Source: Mariniflexile gromovii (GTDB taxonomy: Bacteria; Bacteroidota; Bacteroidia; Flavobacteriales; Flavobacteriaceae). From it: DNA of 64,000 nucleotides. Position 1 is the stretch's first letter, and the number at the start of each line of letters is the position of its first letter. Below are positions 59,817-64,000 of this stretch, piece after piece. The notes below the pieces were generated by a model. That model was not told the DNA's origin and searched no databases. It was given only the letters and a program-made list of their open reading frames with translations. Location: assembly GCF_017814435.1 (NCBI RefSeq), contig NZ_JAGJCB010000004.1, positions 62,001-126,000 on the forward strand, in the 5' to 3' direction. A program made the translations under genes and the position numbers.

Positions 59817-60398
59817 TCAAATTAAAATTTTAATGTTGGCATATGAATTTTCAAGTGCTCCAGATATTTGCTCATCGTTTAACCATTCTACTTTAGTGAT
59901 ACCTTCTTCTTCTTGAGCGTATAAAACCCCTGCAAAGCTTGTTCGCATTTCAAACCAATAGGTCACCTTAATTCTATGGTTTCCGTTGCGTTTAAAAATA
60001 TGGTAAGTGGTTTCTAAAGGTTTTGTTATTTCCAACCCTGCAACACCGGTTTCTTCCATAACTTCTCGTAAAGCAGTTCTTTCAATGCTTTCAGAGCCTT
60101 CTATTTTTCCTTTAGGCAAATCCCATTTATCATTTCGGTATATAAACAAAATCTCATTATTATCATTATACACTTTACCTCCACCAGCAACTACATTTGG
60201 TAATTTTTTCAAAAACTTTTTAAGTAGTTTTTCGCCATTTTTATGAATAAGGCGTACTTCTTCTAATTTTGTAGTATTAAGCTCTTTTATAACTTTTCCT
60301 ATATTTACCGTATCCAATAAATAGTTTTTAAAGTTAGTTTCCTGCTCAACAACTGTTGTTAAAATTATAGGTTTATCGCCAACAAAAACTTTGTACAT
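59817..60398 (-). CDS. NUDIX hydrolase
   Basis: 193 residues. After a 75-residue N-terminal extension (VFVGDKPIILTTVVEQETNF...) the NUDIX box GKIEGSESIERTALREVMEETG matches G-x5-E-x7-REx2EExG. It hydrolyses a nucleoside diphosphate derivative; the substrate is unknown. It diverges from pyrE with a 131-base gap. Confidence 0.9.
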   Translation of the reverse strand: MYKVFVGDKPIILTTVVEQETNFKNYLLDTVNIGKVIKELNTTKLEEVRLIHKNGEKLLKKFLKKLPNVVAGGGKVYNDNNEILFIYRNDKWDLPKGKIEGSESIERTALREVMEETGVAGLEITKPLETTYHIFKRNGNHRIKVTYWFEMRTSFAGVLYAQEEEGITKVEWLNDEQISGALENSYANIKILI

Positions 60399-60495
60399 GC
60401 CTTACTTTAATAATTACACTTTGGTAAAAATATCATTTTTAGGCACAAAGTTGGCATTGTTGAAAAAAATATTTTTTATTCAATGTCTGTCCAAC

Positions 60496-60524
60496 TTGAA
60501 AAACTAAATTTATGTTTATTTTTG
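60496..60524 (+). promoter_or_regulatory. Putative pyrE promoter
   Basis: TTG at 60496-60498, an 18-base spacer, and TATTTTTG at 60517-60524 match the Bacteroidota -33/-7 pattern. Transcription would start about at 60529, immediately before ATG 60530, so the mRNA may be nearly leaderless. Confidence 0.6.
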
Positions 60525-60529
60525 CTTCT

Positions 60530-61174
60530 ATGATTTTTGATAAAGACACCGCTAGAAAAACTGCTGAAGTTTTGTTGCAAGTAAATGCTATAAAACTTAG
60601 CCCTAAAGCCCCTTTTACTTGGGCTTCTGGATGGAAATCGCCAATTTATTGCGATAATCGCATTGTATTGTCCTTTCCTCCTATTCGAAATTACATTCGT
60701 GAAACCATGTCTAAACAAATTGAAAAGCAATACGGCAAACCCGATGTTATTGCTGGTGTTGCCACAGGCGCGATAGGTATTGGCATGTTGGTTGCCGAAT
60801 ATATGGGATTGCCTTTTATTTACGTGAGACCTGATGCTAAAGGACATGGTAGAAAAAACCAAATTGAAGGTTTTATAGAATCTGGGCAAAACGTAGTGGT
60901 TGTTGAAGATTTAATAAGTACAGGTGGCAGCAGTTTAAATGCTGTAAAAGCTTTAAAAGAAGCACACATAAATGTAAAAGGCATGATTGCTATTTTTACT
61001 TATGGGTTTGATATTTCAATTAAAAATTTTGAAAATGAAAACATTAAACTACAAACTTTAAGTGATTACAATAGCTTATTGGAACAAGCGCTTAAAACAA
61101 ATTATATCTCTGAAAAAGAATTAAAAACTTTACAGGAGTGGAATACCAACCCTAGTGAATGGAACGCTATTTGA
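60530..61174 (+). CDS. pyrE: Orotate phosphoribosyltransferase
   Basis: 214 residues from ATG 60530. PRPP-binding motif VVVVEDLISTGGSSLNAV (about 123-140), and PDVIAGVATGAIGIG preceding it, are typical of PyrE. It forms OMP from orotate and PRPP in pyrimidine synthesis. The ATG at 60512 lies upstream of the -7 box and is not used if the promoter call is right. An SRPBCC gene follows. Confidence 0.95.
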   Translation: MIFDKDTARKTAEVLLQVNAIKLSPKAPFTWASGWKSPIYCDNRIVLSFPPIRNYIRETMSKQIEKQYGKPDVIAGVATGAIGIGMLVAEYMGLPFIYVRPDAKGHGRKNQIEGFIESGQNVVVVEDLISTGGSSLNAVKALKEAHINVKGMIAIFTYGFDISIKNFENENIKLQTLSDYNSLLEQALKTNYISEKELKTLQEWNTNPSEWNAI

Positions 61175-61205
61175 TATAAAAAGCATATTGCTTAGTTGTT
61201 GAGTC

Positions 61206-61228
61206 GTTTAGTTGGCTAACAATTAAAC
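61206..61228. repeat. Inverted repeat between pyrE and the SRPBCC gene
   Basis: GTTTAGTTG-GCTAA-CAATTAAAC, a 9-bp stem with one mismatch. It could be a weak terminator or a relic of an intergenic repeat; there is no T run. Confidence 0.4.
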
Positions 61229-61256
61229 AACTTAACGTATAACAACAAACAATAAA

Positions 61257-61652
61257 ATGAATTTAGAATCTCCAAAAATAAACGTTAGCAAATCACCTGA
61301 AGCCGTATTTGATTTTTTAGCTGATGTTAAAAATTTCAAATCATTAATGCCCGAAAACATTAGCAAGTTTGAAGTTTTAAGCGAAGACACTTTTGTATTT
61401 GCTTTAAAAGGTATGCCGGAAATCGTTTTAAAAAAGAAAGAAGTAGTACCGCCTAATAAAATAATTTTAGGCGCCGCTGGAGGAAAAATAGACTTTTCAC
61501 TTATTGGCAATATCACTAAAATAGATGAAGCTACCAGCGAAGTACAATTGCAATTTTCGGGCGACTTTAACCCGATGATGGCTATGATGATAAAAGGCCC
61601 AATCAGCAAATTCATTGAAACACTTGCTACAAGTATCCCAAAAGCAATTTAA
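61257..61652 (+). CDS. SRPBCC family protein
   Basis: 131 residues, a START/Bet v1-like fold: N-terminal strand ESPKINVSKSPEAVFDFLADVKNFKSLMP, curved sheet strands, and C-terminal helix PISKFIETLATSIPKAI. It is soluble and probably binds a hydrophobic ligand; the role is unknown. Its 3' end overlaps the convergent birA gene by 4 bases. It follows pyrE by 82 bases on the same strand. Confidence 0.82.
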   Translation: MNLESPKINVSKSPEAVFDFLADVKNFKSLMPENISKFEVLSEDTFVFALKGMPEIVLKKKEVVPPNKIILGAAGGKIDFSLIGNITKIDEATSEVQLQFSGDFNPMMAMMIKGPISKFIETLATSIPKAI

Positions 61653-62380
61653 TATAAAAGCGTAACGGTTTTTAAATCGAATTCTTTAATTATATCATCT
61701 TCAAGCAATATTTGTAGGTTTCCATAATCTGAAACGCCTTTTATAATACCAGAAAACATCAAACCTTCAGCATCTTGAAATGTTGAAGGTTTATTTTTTC
61801 TAAAAAGAGATGCTTCATATTTTTCTTTAAGCACATCTAAGTGTCCCCTTTTTAAAATATTGAAATAATGCTTTAAGTTTTTGATGATAACGATGGTTAC
61901 TTCATCCAGATCAAAAACACGTCCAGAAATCAGTCTTAATGATGATGCCTTGGGTAAATTATCAAATTCTAATTGGTTAACATTAAGCCCCATTCCAATA
62001 ATAGAACTCGAAAACTTATTTTGTTTAAACACATTTTCAATTAAAATGCCACAGATTTTCTTGTTTTCTGACAAAATGTCGTTAGGCCATTTTACGCTCA
62101 ATTTCGGGATAGAAAAAGATTTTAAAGTTTTTAATAATGCTAAAGAAATGACCATACTTATGTAAAAAGGGTCTTCTATATTATATTGAAAAATATCTTT
62201 ATACACACTGAATGTAAGGTTTTTAGACGCTTCAGAGTCCCAAACCGTCCCCATTTGCCCTCTACCATTTGTTTGCAATTTGGTAACTACAGCCGTATAA
62301 TCGGCAACCTGTTCATTTACAGAAAGTCTCTTTAAATAACTATTTGTAGAATCGGTGGCATCAAGTTTGATTATATGCAT
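61649..62380 (-). CDS. birA: Biotin-[acetyl-CoA carboxylase] ligase
   Basis: 243 residues, a BPL/LPL catalytic domain without the N-terminal HTH of E. coli BirA. Motifs: DATDSTNSYLKR, TNGRGQMGTVWDSEASKNLTFSV (biotin-binding), VKWPNDILSENKKICGILIEN. A C-terminal SH3-like domain is reduced but present (about 195-243). It attaches biotin to carboxylase carrier proteins. Divergent from rsfS. Confidence 0.93.
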   Translation of the reverse strand: MHIIKLDATDSTNSYLKRLSVNEQVADYTAVVTKLQTNGRGQMGTVWDSEASKNLTFSVYKDIFQYNIEDPFYISMVISLALLKTLKSFSIPKLSVKWPNDILSENKKICGILIENVFKQNKFSSSIIGMGLNVNQLEFDNLPKASSLRLISGRVFDLDEVTIVIIKNLKHYFNILKRGHLDVLKEKYEASLFRKNKPSTFQDAEGLMFSGIIKGVSDYGNLQILLEDDIIKEFDLKTVTLLY

Positions 62381-62446
62381 GGAATAGTTATTATTAGTAT
62401 CTGAAATCTTATGATAATTTTAAACCATAAAGAACTAAAAAAATAA

Positions 62447-62454
62447 TAACTTTG
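62447..62454 (+). promoter_or_regulatory. Putative -7 box for rsfS/ftsH
   Basis: TAACTTTG, a TAnnTTTG match 20 bases upstream of the rsfS ATG. Confidence 0.5.
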
Positions 62455-62474
62455 CAAAAATTTAAAAAATTTTA

Positions 62475-62846
62475 ATGGCGAAAGAAAACATAAGTGCAGA
62501 CCAATTAATATCAGTTATAATTAGTGGCATTGAAGACGTAAAAGGAAAAGAAATAAATATTCTTGATTTAAGAGAAATTGAAAATACTGTTTGCGATTAT
62601 TTTATAATTTGCGAAGGAACTTCAAACACGCAAGTTAACGCTATTGTTAATTCTGTTCAGAAAAAAGTAAGCAAAGAACTTAAAGATCACCCTTGGCACG
62701 TAGAAGGCATGGATAATGCCGAATGGGTGCTTATGGATTATGTGAACATCGTTGTACATGTATTCCAAAAACAGATAAGACAATATTACGATATTGAAAG
62801 TCTTTGGGGCGATGCAAAAACAACAGTTATACAAACTAGTTACTAA
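62475..62846 (+). CDS. rsfS: Ribosomal silencing factor RsfS
   Basis: 123 residues. DUF143/Iojap domain with LREIENTVCDYFIICEGTSNTQVNAI, WHVEGMDNAEWVLMDYVNIVVHVF and the final RQYYDIESLWGDA, all typical. It binds L14 (uL14) and blocks subunit joining when nutrients are short. ftsH begins 9 bases after its stop, so they are co-transcribed. Confidence 0.95.
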   Translation: MAKENISADQLISVIISGIEDVKGKEINILDLREIENTVCDYFIICEGTSNTQVNAIVNSVQKKVSKELKDHPWHVEGMDNAEWVLMDYVNIVVHVFQKQIRQYYDIESLWGDAKTTVIQTSY

Positions 62847-62855
62847 AAATTTAGG

Positions 62856-64000
62856 ATGGCAAACGATAAAAAAAACATAAATGAAAACAAACCAAAATTC
62901 AGTCCTTACTGGATTTACGGTATTTTAATAGCCCTATTTTTAGGGTTTCAATTGTTTAGCAGCAGTACATCTCAAGATGGAAGCGCTACAACCCCTTCGC
63001 AATTTTTTAAATATTTAGAAGATGGTGATGTAGCAAAGGTTGATATTATAAAAAACACACGTGTTGCTAAGGTTTATTTAACTTCTGAAGCTGAGGCCAA
63101 AGAAATTCATAAAAAATCAAAACCAACATCATTTCTTCCTTCGGCTACAGAGTTACCTAATTATAAATTTGAATTTGGCGATCTTCAAAATTTTGAAAAC
63201 CAATTAAATGAAGTTGCCAAAGATTTACCGAACAAACCTATTATAAAATTTGACACGGAAACCGATAATTGGGGCAACCTTTTAATGAGCATTCTGCCAT
63301 TTATTTTACTTATTGGTGTTTGGATTTTCATCATGAGACGTATGTCTGGTGGTGCTGGCGGTGGTGCCGGTGGTCAAATTTTCAACATAGGAAAATCGAA
63401 AGCAAAACTTTTTGATCAAAATACAGAAGTAAAAACAACGTTTAAAGATGTTGCTGGTTTAGAAGGTGCCAAAGAAGAAGTACAAGAAATTGTAGATTTC
63501 TTAAAATTCCCTGAAAAATACACGTCTTTAGGAGGAAAAATACCAAAAGGGGCCTTACTTGTAGGCCCTCCAGGAACAGGTAAAACCTTATTAGCAAGAG
63601 CCGTTGCTGGTGAAGCTAAAGTGCCTTTTTTCTCTTTGTCTGGTTCAGATTTCGTGGAGATGTTTGTAGGTGTAGGTGCATCTCGTGTTCGAGATTTGTT
63701 CAAACAAGCTAAAGAGAAATCACCTTCAATTATCTTTATTGATGAAATTGATGCGATTGGACGTGCTAGAGGAAAAAATGCTATGTCTGGAAGTAATGAC
63801 GAACGCGAAAACACATTAAATCAATTACTTACAGAAATGGATGGCTTCGGTACAAACACAAATGTTATTGTACTTGCTGCAACCAACAGAGCCGATATTT
63901 TAGATACCGCTTTAATGCGTGCTGGACGTTTTGACAGACAAATTTATGTTGATTTACCAGACGTTCGTGAACGTCAAGAAATTTTTGAAGTGCATTTAAG
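62856..64000 (+). CDS. ftsH: ATP-dependent zinc metalloprotease FtsH, 5' part (cut by window edge)
   Basis: 381 codons are visible from ATG 62856. A first transmembrane helix (about 19-34), a periplasmic domain, a second helix ([15 protein letters not shown], near 148-162) and a Gly-rich linker lead into the AAA domain with Walker [12 protein letters not shown], Walker [12 protein letters not shown], and the pore loop [15 protein letters not shown]. The SRH region (RALRPGRFDR-like [10 protein letters not shown]) is also visible. The HEAGH zinc site lies beyond the window. It degrades misfolded and short-lived membrane proteins. Confidence 0.96.
   Translation, partial: MANDKKNINENKPKFSPYWIYGILIALFLGFQLFSSSTSQDGSATTPSQFFKYLEDGDVAKVDIIKNTRVAKVYLTSEAEAKEIHKKSKPTSFLPSATELPNYKFEFGDLQNFENQLNEVAKDLPNKPIIKFDTETDNWGNLLMSILPFILLIGVWIFIMRRMSGGAGGGAGGQIFNIGKSKAKLFDQNTEVKTTFKDVAGLEGAKEEVQEIVDFLKFPEKYTSLGGKIPKGALLVGPPGTGKTLLARAVAGEAKVPFFSLSGSDFVEMFVGVGASRVRDLFKQAKEKSPSIIFIDEIDAIGRARGKNAMSGSNDERENTLNQLLTEMDGFGTNTNVIVLAATNRADILDTALMRAGRFDRQIYVDLPDVRERQEIFEVHL

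Noticed and set aside
1-64000. Search for rRNA, tRNA, insertion sequences, integrases and phage genes
   Set aside because: None could be supported by reading; every gap is shorter than about 290 bases and shows no such structure.

Overview
ORGANISM. The window reads as chromosomal DNA of a low-GC member of the Flavobacteriaceae (Bacteroidota), probably aerobic and possibly marine. The evidence is the TAnnTTTG-type promoter boxes, Por-type (T9SS) C-terminal sorting domains on two secreted proteins, fused ccoNO with a single-haem ccoP, many Bacteroidota-style lipoproteins, and short palindromic repeats of the kind common between flavobacterial genes. I saw no rRNA, tRNA, prophage, transposase or CRISPR array. 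No gene-free stretch exceeds about 290 bases; the longest, near 8.5, 10.4 and 27.4 kb, hold promoters, a repeat or nothing recognisable.

LAYOUT. (1) 1-10.3 kb, almost all on the minus strand: an ECF sigma factor, a small membrane protein (likely anti-sigma) and a Spy/CnrX-like periplasmic sensor. Downstream lie a VTC-domain / DUF4956 / DUF2490 / CotH-kinase operon, a secreted EF-hand protein, and two tandem copies of a lipoprotein module (YHYH protein, MORN-repeat protein, SCO1-like protein). Four near-identical promoter motifs, CAAGTTTTT-N10-GCATCTAA, precede the blocks, so much of this region looks like one ECF regulon. This is my best candidate for an undescribed system. (2) 10.5-18.1 kb: rRNA methyltransferase, secreted endonuclease I, purL, and a TPR/MORN T9SS protein. 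(3) 18.2-26.2 kb: fatty-acid activation and beta-oxidation (acyl-CoA ligase, MarR regulator, fadN-fadA-fadE). (4) 26.3-29.8 kb: two metallopeptidases and a YdeI-like protein. (5) 29.8-33.2 kb: a sucrose-phosphate-synthase-like glycosyltransferase and a phosphatase-glycosidase fusion. (6) 33.4-36.1 kb: a MoxR-type ATPase with a VWA partner.

(7) 36.2-51.5 kb: a low-oxygen respiration island. It holds a Crp/Fnr regulator, universal stress proteins, a FixL-like PAS kinase with a REC-CRP fusion regulator, the cbb3 oxidase with its assembly genes (ccoI, ccoS, ccoNO, ccoQ, ccoP, ccoG, FixH, a TauE-like protein) and hemN. Four ATGA-N6-TCAT palindromes sit at exactly the same distance (36.5 bp from centre to the end of the -7 box) upstream of usp, ccoI, ccoS and hemN. 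This is the geometry of a class II FNR-type activator. (8) 51.6-53.6 kb: Cu/Zn superoxide dismutase lipoprotein followed by a second ECF sigma/anti-sigma pair. (9) 53.6-64 kb: housekeeping genes (pseudouridine synthase, PASTA protein, ddl, coaD, SulP transporter, NUDIX, pyrE, SRPBCC, birA, rsfS and the start of ftsH).

LIMITS. Functions are assigned by reading motifs and recalling families; no database search was run. Promoter, operator and terminator calls come from sequence pattern and spacing only.
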